A DNA stretch of 64,000 nucleotides from JBDWFY01 sp039976075 (GTDB lineage: Bacteria > Pseudomonadota > Alphaproteobacteria > Rhizobiales > Stappiaceae). The notes beneath the pieces are model-generated. The model ran no database searches. It had not been told where the DNA came from and saw only the letters and a program-made list of their open reading frames with translations. Made by a program: the position numbers and the translations under genes. Location of the stretch: NCBI GenBank assembly GCA_039976075.1, contig JBDWFY010000009.1, positions 310,001-374,000 of the forward strand, read 5' to 3'. This document shows positions 33,961 to 42,090 of the stretch, in pieces. How positions within the stretch are numbered: the stretch's first letter is position 1; each line of letters starts with the position of its first letter.

Positions 33961-33976
33961 ATGTTATCGATAACAT
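33961..33976. promoter_or_regulatory. GntR-like operator copy 2 (perfect palindrome)
   Basis: ATGTTATCGATAACAT is a perfect 16-bp palindrome 44 bases before the idnO start. Its form is that of a LacI/GntR-type gluconate operator. The genes it precedes (idnO, gntK) act on gluconate. No cognate regulator is present in the window. Confidence 0.75.
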
Positions 33977-34019
33977 ATACAACCTGACATACGATTGACG
34001 AAATGGAACGGAGGAAACA

Positions 34020-34793
34020 TTGGCGCAAGGCACAGAGTTGTTCAATTTAACGGGCAAAACAGCACTGATCACCGGGTCTTCGCAGGGCATTGGCTATGCA
34101 CTGGCCAAAGGGCTGGCTCGGGCAGGTGCGGCCATCGTTTTGAATGGGCGGGATGAGGAAAAACTTGCCGGTGCTGCCAGGACGCTGCGAACAGAAGGCG
34201 CAACGGTACACGAACTGCCGTTTGACGCGACGGATCATGCGCTGGTGGCAAGTCAGATCAACGGCTTTGAAGAGGGTACCGGATCCATCGACATTCTGGT
34301 CAACAATGCGGGAATGCAGCACCGGACCCCTTTGGAAGACTTTGACCCCGTTATGTTCGAAAAACTGCTGGCGACCAATATTTCAAGCGTCTTCAATGTG
34401 GGGCAGAGTGTAGCAAAACATATGATTGGTCGTGGAGCGGGTAAGATCATTAATATCGCATCCGTGCAGACCGCGATGGCGCGTCCGGGAATTGCGCCTT
34501 ATACGGCAACAAAAGGTGCAGTGGGCAATCTGACAAAAGGGATGTCAACAGATTGGGCTAAACACGGTTTGCAGGTCAATGCTATTGCCCCGGGTTATTT
34601 CGACACGCCGTTGAACGCTGCCCTTGTTGCCGATCCGGAATTCACGGCCTGGCTGGAGAAGCGAACGCCTGCCGGTCGGTGGGGTGAAATTGAAGAACTT
34701 GTTGGAGCGTGCGTTTTTCTAAGCAGCGCAGCATCCAGCTTTGTCAATGGACACACGCTTTATGTCGATGGTGGAATCACAGCCTGTCTCTGA
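34020..34793 (+). CDS. idnO: Gluconate 5-dehydrogenase (5-ketogluconate reductase), SDR
   Basis: A 257-residue classical short-chain dehydrogenase. It shows TGSSQGIGYALAKGLA (cofactor loop), NNAGMQHRTPLEDF, the catalytic Ser in INIASVQ, Tyr and Lys in APYTATKGAVG, and NAIAPGYFDTPLN. NNAGMQ-R-P-E is characteristic of IdnO/Ga5DH, which interconverts 5-keto-D-gluconate and D-gluconate. The TTG start is backed by GGAGGAAACA. It overlaps gntK by 26 bases and follows the palindrome at 33961. Confidence 0.88.
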   Translation: MAQGTELFNLTGKTALITGSSQGIGYALAKGLARAGAAIVLNGRDEEKLAGAARTLRTEGATVHELPFDATDHALVASQINGFEEGTGSIDILVNNAGMQHRTPLEDFDPVMFEKLLATNISSVFNVGQSVAKHMIGRGAGKIINIASVQTAMARPGIAPYTATKGAVGNLTKGMSTDWAKHGLQVNAIAPGYFDTPLNAALVADPEFTAWLEKRTPAGRWGEIEELVGACVFLSSAASSFVNGHTLYVDGGITACL

Positions 34794-35310
34794 ACGCTAC
34801 CGACTGTTTGTTGTGATGGGTGTTGCGGGATGCGGCAAGACCACGATCGGCAACGAACTGGGCAATACTATTGGCGGAACGTTTCTGGATGGCGACAGCT
34901 TTCATCCTGAAAGCAACATCCGGAAAATGAGCGATGGCGTCCCTCTGACCGATGAAGATCGATGGCCCTGGCTGGATCGGTTCTCGCTGGAGATCGCCAA
35001 GCGCGACGGTCTGGTTTTCGGCGGATGTTCTTCACTGAAACGGAGCTACCGCGATCGTATTCGTGACGGGGCGGGAGAACCCGTCCTGTTCATTTATCTG
35101 GATGGCTCGCGGCAATTGATATCTTCGCGCATGTCAGCCCGCACCGGGCACTTCATGCCGACCAGTTTGCTCGACAGTCAATTCGAAGCACTTCAGGTAC
35201 CTGGAAGCGATGAAAGTGCCATTGCCGTCGATATTAGCGGCACAACGGAAGAGATCGTCCGGCTGATAACGACGGCACTCCAAGGGAAACTTCAACCTCA
35301 GTCAGACTGA
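34768..35310 (+). CDS. gntK: Gluconokinase
   Basis: A 180-residue P-loop kinase that phosphorylates D-gluconate to 6-phosphogluconate. MGVAGCGKTTIGNELG is the P-loop, FLDGDSFHPESNIRKMSDGVPLTDEDRWPWL is the gluconokinase signature, and CSSLKRSYRDRIRDG and RTGHFMPTSLLDSQFEAL follow as in E. coli GntK. ATG 34768 gives the family N-terminus; no clear Shine-Dalgarno sequence is visible, so translation is probably coupled to idnO. Its product feeds the gnd enzyme encoded at 30682-32109. Confidence 0.95.
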   Translation: MVESQPVSERYRLFVVMGVAGCGKTTIGNELGNTIGGTFLDGDSFHPESNIRKMSDGVPLTDEDRWPWLDRFSLEIAKRDGLVFGGCSSLKRSYRDRIRDGAGEPVLFIYLDGSRQLISSRMSARTGHFMPTSLLDSQFEALQVPGSDESAIAVDISGTTEEIVRLITTALQGKLQPQSD

Positions 35311-35357
35311 GCTGGTCGTCGTCGTCGCAATGAGAGGGAGCGGCAGTCCAACTGCTC

Positions 35358-35909
35358 CTAACGATTGGCTTTGCCGGATGTCATTCTGGACAAGGTTGCG
35401 TCTTTATCAACCAGGTGATGCTTCAGAGCGCCTGCGATATGCAGCACAACAAATGCGATCATCACTTTACCTGCAATCGCATGCACGCTGCCGGCCAGAT
35501 CAGAAATGGTCCGGTTTTCAGTCAGTCCCGGTATCGTGAAGATGCCGAACACACTGATATCGTGACTTCCAAACAGCGATGTCATCATCCCGGAAATCGG
35601 CATGATCAGAATTCCCGCAATAAGAACCCAGTGTGTAATCTTTGAGATCCGATCCTGCCACGGTGGCATTGGCGCCGCGGGTTCTAGAAATCCCTGAACC
35701 AGGCGCCATCCGATCCGCCAAACGCCGTATATCAGAATCAGGACTCCGATCGCCTTGTGGATGCCAATCAACGCTCCTTTTTCCGGCCCTCTGGGTACGA
35801 AATCCTCAATATAGACCCCAAAAATCAACATTCCGATTATCGCAAATGCGATGATCCAGTGGTTAAAGCGCGAGATCACGTCATAGGCTGCAGTGGCTGG
35901 CTGTTTCAT
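35358..35909 (-). CDS. Cytochrome b561
   Basis: A 183-residue four-helix membrane cytochrome b561. Helices lie at about 15-38, 50-72, 88-108 and 140-163. Candidate haem ligands include His in RFNHW, GIHKAIG, VHAIAG and VVLHIAGALKHH. Such proteins pass electrons from quinol or similar donors. ATG 35909 is preferred to an upstream TTG because GAGAG precedes it. The gene stands alone between gntK (convergent) and the liv cluster. Confidence 0.9.
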   Translation of the reverse strand: MKQPATAAYDVISRFNHWIIAFAIIGMLIFGVYIEDFVPRGPEKGALIGIHKAIGVLILIYGVWRIGWRLVQGFLEPAAPMPPWQDRISKITHWVLIAGILIMPISGMMTSLFGSHDISVFGIFTIPGLTENRTISDLAGSVHAIAGKVMIAFVVLHIAGALKHHLVDKDATLSRMTSGKANR

Positions 35910-36074
35910 CGCTCTCTCATTCAATTCAAACGATACTGATTGATGACCCGGAGATAGTGGAGAAAAGTCGAGACATTATGAAGTTGCGACGAACAAGATG
36001 CTGGCAATCTGGACTGGCACCGAAGAAGCGCTGAGCCGAAAACCGAACAGATCAAATCCATAGAGAAGGAATAA

Positions 36075-36110
36075 AAACGCCCGCTAACCATATCCGGTAA
36101 ACGGGCGTTT
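36075..36110 (-). terminator. Terminator of the liv operon
   Basis: AAACGCCCG (36075-36083) and CGGGCGTTT (36102-36110) form a 9-bp stem with an 18-base loop. On the minus strand the stem runs into TTTTTATTCC. It sits 68 bases beyond the livF stop. The rest of the gap to cytochrome b561 (35910-36177) shows no gene. Confidence 0.85.
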
Positions 36111-36177
36111 GAGTTGATGTTCTGCCAGCTTGCAGCGAACATTATCATGGCCAATTATTTCGCCATGCACTTTTTAT

Positions 36178-36963
36178 TCAGATTGCCAGATATTCCTGTC
36201 GAAGGTCCTCATTGTCCAGAACCTCTTGCGCGGTGCCGTCAAACACGACTTCACCCATGTCAAGAATGACCGAACGGTCCGCGAGATTGAGCGCAGCAAC
36301 GGCATTCTGCTCAACAATGATCGTCGTTATGCCCAGCTCTTTGACGCTGATAAGGATTCTCTCGATTTCCTGAACGATAACAGGCGCCAGTCCCTCATAG
36401 GGCTCGTCCAGAAGCAGCAATTTGACATCGCGTGCGAGCGCTCTGGCGACGGCCAACATTTGCTGTTCGCCACCCGACATGGTCGTGCCTTCCTGGCCTC
36501 GACGTTCAGCGAGCCGAGGAAAATGGTCGTAAATACGTTCCAGCGACCAGCCCTTGGGTTCAGCGATCTGTGACAAGATCAGGTTTTCTTCGACTGTCAG
36601 ACCTTGAATAATCCGGCGGTCTTCCGGCACGAGCCCGACACCAAGGCGGGCAGCCTGATAGCTCTGCATCTCGTGAAGCGGCTGGTGGTCGAGCCAGATT
36701 TCACCATGTGTAAGGCGTGGATTGTCCATTCTGGCGATAGTGCGCAAGGTGGATGTTTTTCCTGCACCGTTTCTGCCCAGCAAGGCCATGATCTCGCCTT
36801 CGCGGACATCAAAGCTGACACCCTGAACGATGTAACTTTCACCGTAGTAGGCATGCAGATCCCAGGCTGAAAAATAAGCCGGAGCGCCGCCTTTCGCCTT
36901 GACCGGCTGAACACCCGGCGCGCTTTTCTTTTCGTTCTTATCTTTGTCAAGCAGAGTGGTCAT
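36178..36963 (-). CDS. livF: Branched-chain amino-acid-type ABC transporter ATPase LivF
   Basis: A 261-residue ATPase of the LivF group. Walker A GRNGAGKTSTLRTI, Q-loop region VPEDRRIIQGLTVEENL, signature MSGGEQQMLAVARAL, Walker B LLLLDEPYEGLAPV and IIVEQN (the Gln-Asn variant of the switch normal for LivF) are all present. A Lys-rich N-terminal extension of about 30 residues is unusual for the family. The start overlaps the livG stop by four bases. Together with LivG it powers the LivH/LivM channel; the ligand (branched amino acid, amide or other) is not known. Confidence 0.92.
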   Translation of the reverse strand: MTTLLDKDKNEKKSAPGVQPVKAKGGAPAYFSAWDLHAYYGESYIVQGVSFDVREGEIMALLGRNGAGKTSTLRTIARMDNPRLTHGEIWLDHQPLHEMQSYQAARLGVGLVPEDRRIIQGLTVEENLILSQIAEPKGWSLERIYDHFPRLAERRGQEGTTMSGGEQQMLAVARALARDVKLLLLDEPYEGLAPVIVQEIERILISVKELGITTIIVEQNAVAALNLADRSVILDMGEVVFDGTAQEVLDNEDLRQEYLAI

Positions 36964-37715
36964 AAATGCGCGCCTCCCAAATAAGCTTCCTGCACACGAG
37001 GATCACCCTTGATTTCTTCGGGTTTGCCTTCGGCAATTACCGTACCCTGTGCCAGGACGCTGATTTTGTGCGCCAGAGAAAACACCACATGCATATCGTG
37101 CTCGATGACGACTTTGGTGATCCCGCGCTCGCCGATCCGTTTCAGAAGGTCAATTGTGTTGTTGGTATCGGCTCGGGACATGCCGGCTGTCGGCTCATCC
37201 AACAGCAGCAGTTTGGGTTCCTGCACCAGGCACATAGCAAGTTCCAGACGGCGTTTGTCACCACGGGACAGACTGTTGGCGATGATGTCTTTCTTTTCGG
37301 CGAGGCCCACATCCTCCAACATATGCATGGCCTGGTCGCGAATCTCCGCATCCCGGTCGACCCGGTTCCACGCGGCAAGCGAGAAGTCGCCATCGCGTTT
37401 GGCGAAGGTCGGGATCATGACATTGTCGAGCAGGCTCAAATCACCGAATATTTCCGGTGTCTGAAATACCCGTGAAACGCCAGTCTGATTGATTTCATGC
37501 GGTTTGAGCCCGATGAGTGACGTGTCACCGAACATGACGGATCCAGTATCGGGAATTAGGCGTCCAACAAAACAGTTCAACAACGTCGACTTCCCAGCGC
37601 CATTAGGACCGATAATGGCATGAACATCGCCTTCTTGAATACTCAAGTTCACATCGTTGAGGGCTTTCAGACCGCCAAAGCTCTTGTTGACCCCGTCGAC
37701 TTTTAGGATTTCCAT
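36960..37715 (-). CDS. livG: Branched-chain amino-acid-type ABC transporter ATPase LivG
   Basis: A 251-residue ATPase. Walker A GPNGAGKSTLLNCF, Q-loop VSRVFQTPEIFGDLSLLDNV, signature LSRGDKRRLELAM (LivG-type, SRGDKR in place of SGGQ), Walker B LLLLDEPTAGMSRADT and VIEHDMHVVF are typical of LivG. It overlaps livF by four bases and lies 12 bases after livM. Confidence 0.92.
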   Translation of the reverse strand: MEILKVDGVNKSFGGLKALNDVNLSIQEGDVHAIIGPNGAGKSTLLNCFVGRLIPDTGSVMFGDTSLIGLKPHEINQTGVSRVFQTPEIFGDLSLLDNVMIPTFAKRDGDFSLAAWNRVDRDAEIRDQAMHMLEDVGLAEKKDIIANSLSRGDKRRLELAMCLVQEPKLLLLDEPTAGMSRADTNNTIDLLKRIGERGITKVVIEHDMHVVFSLAHKISVLAQGTVIAEGKPEEIKGDPRVQEAYLGGAHL

Positions 37716-37727
37716 CCGCTTTTCCTC

Positions 37728-38882
37728 TTATTCGGCCGGTTTGGCATGGCCAGCGGACATGTCCGTCTTGATTTCAGTTGGCTTGGGAGATTTTCTTGTA
37801 AACAGCCTGCTGATCCGGGCAATGCCTTCCATAATGCCTCCAGGCAGGAAAATAACGATCAGCATGAAGAGGACGCCGAGCGTCAGATGCCAACCATCGC
37901 CAACAAATAATCCTGTGACAGCAACGACCGGTTCCTGGAGGAATTCAGGCAGGAAGCTGAATATCGCTTCAAGTGTGCGATCGTTGAATGCCGAGAAGAT
38001 ATTTTCGAAATATTTGATCAACGCCGCACCCAGAATAGGGCCGAGCAATGTACCGGCGCCACCAAGGATCGTCATCAGCACGACTTCCCCAGAAGCTGTC
38101 CATTGCATGCGCTCGGCGCCGGCGAGGGGGTCTGTCACGCAAAGCAGTGCACCTGCCAGGCCCGCATACATGCCGGAGATGACGAAGGCAGCCAAAGTAT
38201 AGGGGCGAGGGTTGAGGCCGGTATAGTTCATTCGGTTCTGGTTGGATTTCACGGCCCGCAGCATCATCCCGAACGGTGAGCGGAATATTCGCAGAGAAAT
38301 CAGCATGCCAATGATCAGCAGGATGGCGCAGAAGTAGAACCCTGAATAACCCGACATTTCGATGCCGAACAGTGATGAGACGAGAGGACCGGAAGCTTCG
38401 GTCTGGCTGTCAAAAATGCGTGGATCTGATTTCAAGACGCGCAATCCGGTCTCACCGTTTGTGATCGGCGTGAGCACGGAGTAAGCGAGATTGTAGCACA
38501 TCTGTGCGAAGGCCAGCGTCAGGATTGAGAAGTAAATCCCGGACCGGCGCAGGCTGACATACCCGATAATCAGAGCAAAAATTCCGGCGAATATGATCGA
38601 CAGAAAAACTGCAGGGATGGGGTTCATGCCAAGCAGTTTGAACGACCAGACTGCCGTGTAGGAGCCGACGCCCAAAAAGGCCGCATGTCCGAATGAGAGA
38701 TAGCCGGTAAGACCGAAGAGGATATTAAATCCCAGTGCAAAGATGCCGTAAATCGCGAATTTTTGCATGAGATCGGGATATCCGGCACCGATTGGTGCCA
38801 GCCAGATCGGCATTGTCAAAACGGCTGCCGAAAAGACAACGAAGAACATGATATCGCGTGTGGGAGAGATGTTGGTTTGCAT
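37728..38882 (-). CDS. livM: Branched-chain amino-acid-type ABC permease LivM
   Basis: A 384-residue membrane protein with about nine or ten helices. GYLSFGHAAFLGVGSYTA, the later IGYVSLRRSGIYFSILTLAFAQM and MLRAVKSNQNRMNYTGLNP are the conserved LivM segments. The C-terminal tail (about 30 residues) is polar. The stop of livH lies three bases before its start. It partners LivH. Confidence 0.92.
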   Translation of the reverse strand: MQTNISPTRDIMFFVVFSAAVLTMPIWLAPIGAGYPDLMQKFAIYGIFALGFNILFGLTGYLSFGHAAFLGVGSYTAVWSFKLLGMNPIPAVFLSIIFAGIFALIIGYVSLRRSGIYFSILTLAFAQMCYNLAYSVLTPITNGETGLRVLKSDPRIFDSQTEASGPLVSSLFGIEMSGYSGFYFCAILLIIGMLISLRIFRSPFGMMLRAVKSNQNRMNYTGLNPRPYTLAAFVISGMYAGLAGALLCVTDPLAGAERMQWTASGEVVLMTILGGAGTLLGPILGAALIKYFENIFSAFNDRTLEAIFSFLPEFLQEPVVAVTGLFVGDGWHLTLGVLFMLIVIFLPGGIMEGIARISRLFTRKSPKPTEIKTDMSAGHAKPAE

Positions 38883-38885
38883 GGT

Positions 38886-39914
38886 TTAGTTCTCCATCAC
38901 GCCCTTGCGACCCATCAGACCTCTTGGCCGAACGAGCAGGATTACGACAGCGACAAGGTAAATGATGATCTGGTCAATGCCCGGCAGAATTTCTTTCACT
39001 TCATTCATGGAAGCAAAGGACTGAAGAATACCAAGCAGGAACCCCGCAGCAACTGCGCCGGGCAGAGATCCCATGCCGCCCACAACCACGACAACAAATG
39101 AGAGAACCAGGAAGTCCATACCCATATGATAATCCGGCGGCAATATGGGTGTGTACATGACTCCGGCAAGGCCGGCGACGACAGCGGCAATGGCGAAGAC
39201 AATGGTGAAGCGGCGCTGGATGTTGATACCCAGCAATCCAACAGTTTCCCGGTCCGCCATGCCAGCCCGTACGACCATGCCGAACGTTGTGAATTGAAGA
39301 AAGGCGAAGACCAAACCGATGATCATTGCCGAGAAGAACAGATAAACCATGCGCCAGACCGGATAGACGATCACACCAGGGTCATAGCCAAGCAGAGCGC
39401 CAATATCAGCAGCCCCGCGAACCGCCATCGGCGCAGCCTGTGGGATCGGGTTGGCACCGAAAATGGATTTGATTACTTCCTGCAGGACAATAGCAAGCCC
39501 GAAGGTGACGAGAATCTGATCTGCATGGGGGCGACTGTAAAAGTGCTTGATCAGGCCGCGTTCCATGACAAACCCGATCAGCAGCATGACCGGTATGGCG
39601 AGCAGGATTGAAGCAGGCACCGAATAATTGACGATCCAGGCCCCGAAATCCCCAAGATAGGCTTCAACGTAGGGGGTCTTGATTTCCAGCGGCGTTCCCC
39701 ACGCGGTCGTCTTTTCCGGATCCACAGTGACGGTTTCCAGACTGAGTATTTTGTTGAACGTAACCGCGCAAAAGGCACCCATCATAAACAGCGCGCCGTG
39801 CGCAAAGTTCACGACACCAAGCGTGCCGAAAATAAGTGTCAGTCCCAAGGCAATCAGCGCGTAGGCGCCGCCTTTATCCAGACCGTTCAGTAGCTGAAGC
39901 AGAATTACATCCAT
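38886..39914 (-). CDS. livH: Branched-chain amino-acid-type ABC permease LivH
   Basis: A 342-residue membrane protein. It shows LLNGLDKGGAYALIALGLTLIFGTLGVVNFAHGALFM at the start, a hallmark of LivH, and later MADRETVGLLGINIQRRFTIVFAIAA and LSFVVVVVGGMGSLPGAVAAGFLLG. An extra loop of some 25 residues (about 45-75) occurs after the first helices. A hairpin separates it from the binding-protein gene. Confidence 0.92.
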   Translation of the reverse strand: MDVILLQLLNGLDKGGAYALIALGLTLIFGTLGVVNFAHGALFMMGAFCAVTFNKILSLETVTVDPEKTTAWGTPLEIKTPYVEAYLGDFGAWIVNYSVPASILLAIPVMLLIGFVMERGLIKHFYSRPHADQILVTFGLAIVLQEVIKSIFGANPIPQAAPMAVRGAADIGALLGYDPGVIVYPVWRMVYLFFSAMIIGLVFAFLQFTTFGMVVRAGMADRETVGLLGINIQRRFTIVFAIAAVVAGLAGVMYTPILPPDYHMGMDFLVLSFVVVVVGGMGSLPGAVAAGFLLGILQSFASMNEVKEILPGIDQIIIYLVAVVILLVRPRGLMGRKGVMEN

Positions 39915-39954
39915 CGACTTTGCCGGAATTTCTTGAGGTCGGTTTCAAATAAAA

Positions 39955-39984
39955 CCGGTAGCCGACACGATGGTCGGCTACCGG
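39955..39984 (-). terminator. Hairpin between the binding-protein gene and livH
   Basis: CCGGTAGCCGAC (39955-39966) and GTCGGCTACCGG (39973-39984) form a perfect 12-bp stem with a 6-base loop; on the minus strand TTTTATTT follows. It is a good intrinsic terminator located 17 bases after the binding-protein stop and before the permease genes, so read-through is needed for livHMGF. Confidence 0.85.
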
Positions 39985-40001
39985 ATGCAGACTTGGAATA
40001 A

Positions 40002-41348
40002 TCAGGCGCCGTTGTTGCAGGCACCCAATTCGCCACCGAACAGGTCAGCAGGATATTCGATCTGCGCCCGCGGTGTGACTTCAACCACTTCAAGGATATC
40101 GAATTCCGAGTCGGGGTTCTCTTTACCGCGCACAACCAGCACATCTTTAAAGCACTGGTGATCGGCAGCACGATAGAGGGTTGGACCATTCCCCAAACCA
40201 TCGAATTCAAAGCCTTCCAGAGCGGCTCCAAGAGCACAAGGCTCGAACGTTCCTGCTCGCTGGGCAGCATCCGCATAAAGCAGAGTCTGGACATAGCAGG
40301 TATGTGCGGCCTGGCTAGGCGGGAAGCCATATTCCGTGCCGAACGACTTAACAAAAGCTTTGGAGCCTTCATCCGTCAGCGACCAGTGCCAGTTTGTCGT
40401 GCCAAGGATGCCCTTAACGTTCTCACCCGCACCCTGCGCCATCAGGCGAGAGTAGAGGGGGACAACAACCGCGAAGTCTTTGCCGCCAACCTGTTTGGCC
40501 CGCAGCCCGAACTGAACAGCCTGGGTCAGCGAATTCACCATGTCCTTGCCATAGTGGTTCAGCACCAGAACATCGGCCCCGGAATTCAGCACAGGCGTGA
40601 TGTACTGAGAGAAATCACCGGCACCCAGTGGCGTACGGACGGCTGAAACGGTTTCCCAACCAAGCGCTTCCGTCGAGTTCTTGATCGACTCTTCCTGTGT
40701 CCAGCCCCACGTATAGTCGGCTGTCAGGTGATAAGCCTTCCGGTCTTTTCCATATTCCTTCTCAAGCACCGGAGCCAAGGCTGCGCCGGACATATAGGCG
40801 TTGAAGAAATGACGGAATCCGTTTGCGCGCCTGTCTTTACCAGTCGTGTCGTTGGAGTGAGTCAGGCCGGCCATGAAGATGATGCCGGTTTCCTGGCAGA
40901 GTGACTGAACTGCAATGGCGACGCCGGAAGAAGATCCGCCAGTGATCATCACTGCGCCGTCTTTTTCGATCATGCGCTTGGCACTGGCCCGAGCCGCATC
41001 CGACTTTGTCTGAGTATCACCCGTTACGAATTCGACCTTTTTGCCGTTAACGCCGTTCCCTTTGAGTTCTTTTGAAGAGAAGGTGTTCAACATGCCGCCG
41101 TCACCTTCACCGTTCAGGTGCTTCACGGCAAGCTGATAGGCTCGCAGTTCATCGGCACCTTCATCGGCATAAGCGCCCGTTTGTGGCACGTTGAAACCAA
41201 GTGTCACCGAACTGCCTGTCGGCTCATTCAGATAGCCGGCGGCCCAGGCTTGGCTTGTAAATATCGTAGGGGCTGCAAGCGCGATGCCGCCAGCAGCACC
41301 GGCCTTTAAAATCGAACGCCTATTAACTGGTTTGCGAATTAGGGTCAT
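40002..41348 (-). CDS. Liv-type ABC transporter substrate-binding protein with Tat signal
   Basis: A 448-residue periplasmic binding protein (type I fold). ATG 41348 with GGGAGGA upstream is preferred to a much longer frame. The N-terminus VNRRSILKAGAAGGIALAAPTIF is a twin-arginine signal. The mature part begins VTLGFNVPQTGAYADEGADELRAY, continues ASAKRMIEKDGAVMITGGSSSGVAIAVQ, and ends with four Cys spread over the last 100 residues. It is about 60 residues longer than LivJ/LivK. It feeds LivHMGF; amide or urea-type binding proteins are similar in length, so branched amino acids should not be assumed. Confidence 0.88.
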   Translation of the reverse strand: MTLIRKPVNRRSILKAGAAGGIALAAPTIFTSQAWAAGYLNEPTGSSVTLGFNVPQTGAYADEGADELRAYQLAVKHLNGEGDGGMLNTFSSKELKGNGVNGKKVEFVTGDTQTKSDAARASAKRMIEKDGAVMITGGSSSGVAIAVQSLCQETGIIFMAGLTHSNDTTGKDRRANGFRHFFNAYMSGAALAPVLEKEYGKDRKAYHLTADYTWGWTQEESIKNSTEALGWETVSAVRTPLGAGDFSQYITPVLNSGADVLVLNHYGKDMVNSLTQAVQFGLRAKQVGGKDFAVVVPLYSRLMAQGAGENVKGILGTTNWHWSLTDEGSKAFVKSFGTEYGFPPSQAAHTCYVQTLLYADAAQRAGTFEPCALGAALEGFEFDGLGNGPTLYRAADHQCFKDVLVVRGKENPDSEFDILEVVEVTPRAQIEYPADLFGGELGACNNGA

Positions 41349-41756
41349 ACATTCCTCCCGGTACACCCAAAAAACTGTTGTGTCATACTGCCCATTTTCA
41401 AAGAAGAATGCTTCCTCCCCAATCAGGTGGTCGCAAGGACACTGTACACACGCTAGCAACATTAAAAAAATGCAATGAACAGTCGCAATAATACTAAAGC
41501 AGTGTATCGCCTCTTTGCTACTTCCAACCCAGAAAAAGTTTGGAAACCAAACTGCAATTCTCAAAAATAATATTGCGATGCAGCATGTAATTACTATTGA
41601 AAATTATACCAATAATCACTTTAGGATCAATAAAACTGTGCATCGCACAATGGTGTGTCCGATATTACTGTTGAGGCGAGACTAATCATAAAGTCGAATG
41701 GGATAACGCCGACATGCAGACGCTTGTATCCACCGAAATTGGCCTATCGGATTAAG
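41349..41756. other. AT-rich intergenic stretch without a gene
   Basis: Upstream of the liv binding-protein gene the DNA is unusually AT-rich for the window (especially about 41465-41680). No coding frame of note is seen. It presumably holds the liv promoter; no site could be assigned. Confidence 0.5.
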
Positions 41757-42010
41757 TTACCGGATCAGTTCCGGCATCAGGTGGGTCTGTGACCGGATAA
41801 ATTCCTCAAGTTCATGGGCCTCAAAAAGACGAAGAGCCGGCACCGTACGTTTCAGTCAGATCCGAGGAGTTCCTTCAGCGGGGCGAAGGAGTGCGAGAAC
41901 CGTGAGGGGTGACGCGCATCCAGCCATGCATGAACTATGACTTCGCAAATCATGCCCGCGACCTTCGAGTTCTTAAACGACTGAGGGTTGCAGTCAGGGC
42001 CGGGGAGCAA
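41757..42010 (-). pseudogene. Frameshifted remnant of an unidentified gene
   Basis: On the minus strand, a frame from a TTG at 42010 reads FKNSKVAGMICEVIVHAWL and HPSRFSHSFAPLKELLGSD before TGA at 41852-41854. A neighbouring frame then continues without a start as LKRTVPALRLFEAHELEEF and IRSQTHLMPELIR to TAA at 41757. Both halves have protein-like composition and join naturally with one base shifted, so this looks like the tail of a decayed gene. I do not recognise the family. Confidence 0.4.
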
Positions 42011-42054
42011 GAAATTTCAATTGCTGCTTGACTCGCTGCGCCTGATGTTGATAT

Positions 42055-42090
42055 TTTTTTCATCAAATGATAATTTTTTCTTCAAGTGAT
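42055..42090 (+). repeat. Tandem 17-bp repeats at the SorC-type regulator start
   Basis: TTTTTTCATCAAATGAT (42055-42071) and TTTTTTCTTCAAGTGAT (42074-42090) are direct repeats with a 19-base period and two differences. The first contains the inverted ATCA-N2-TGAT. They lie across the start codon region of the regulator and could be its own operators. Confidence 0.6.

Noticed and set aside
41349..42085. Insertion sequence in the AT-rich gap
   Set aside because: No terminal inverted repeats or target duplications were found, and the remnant frame shows no transposase motif.
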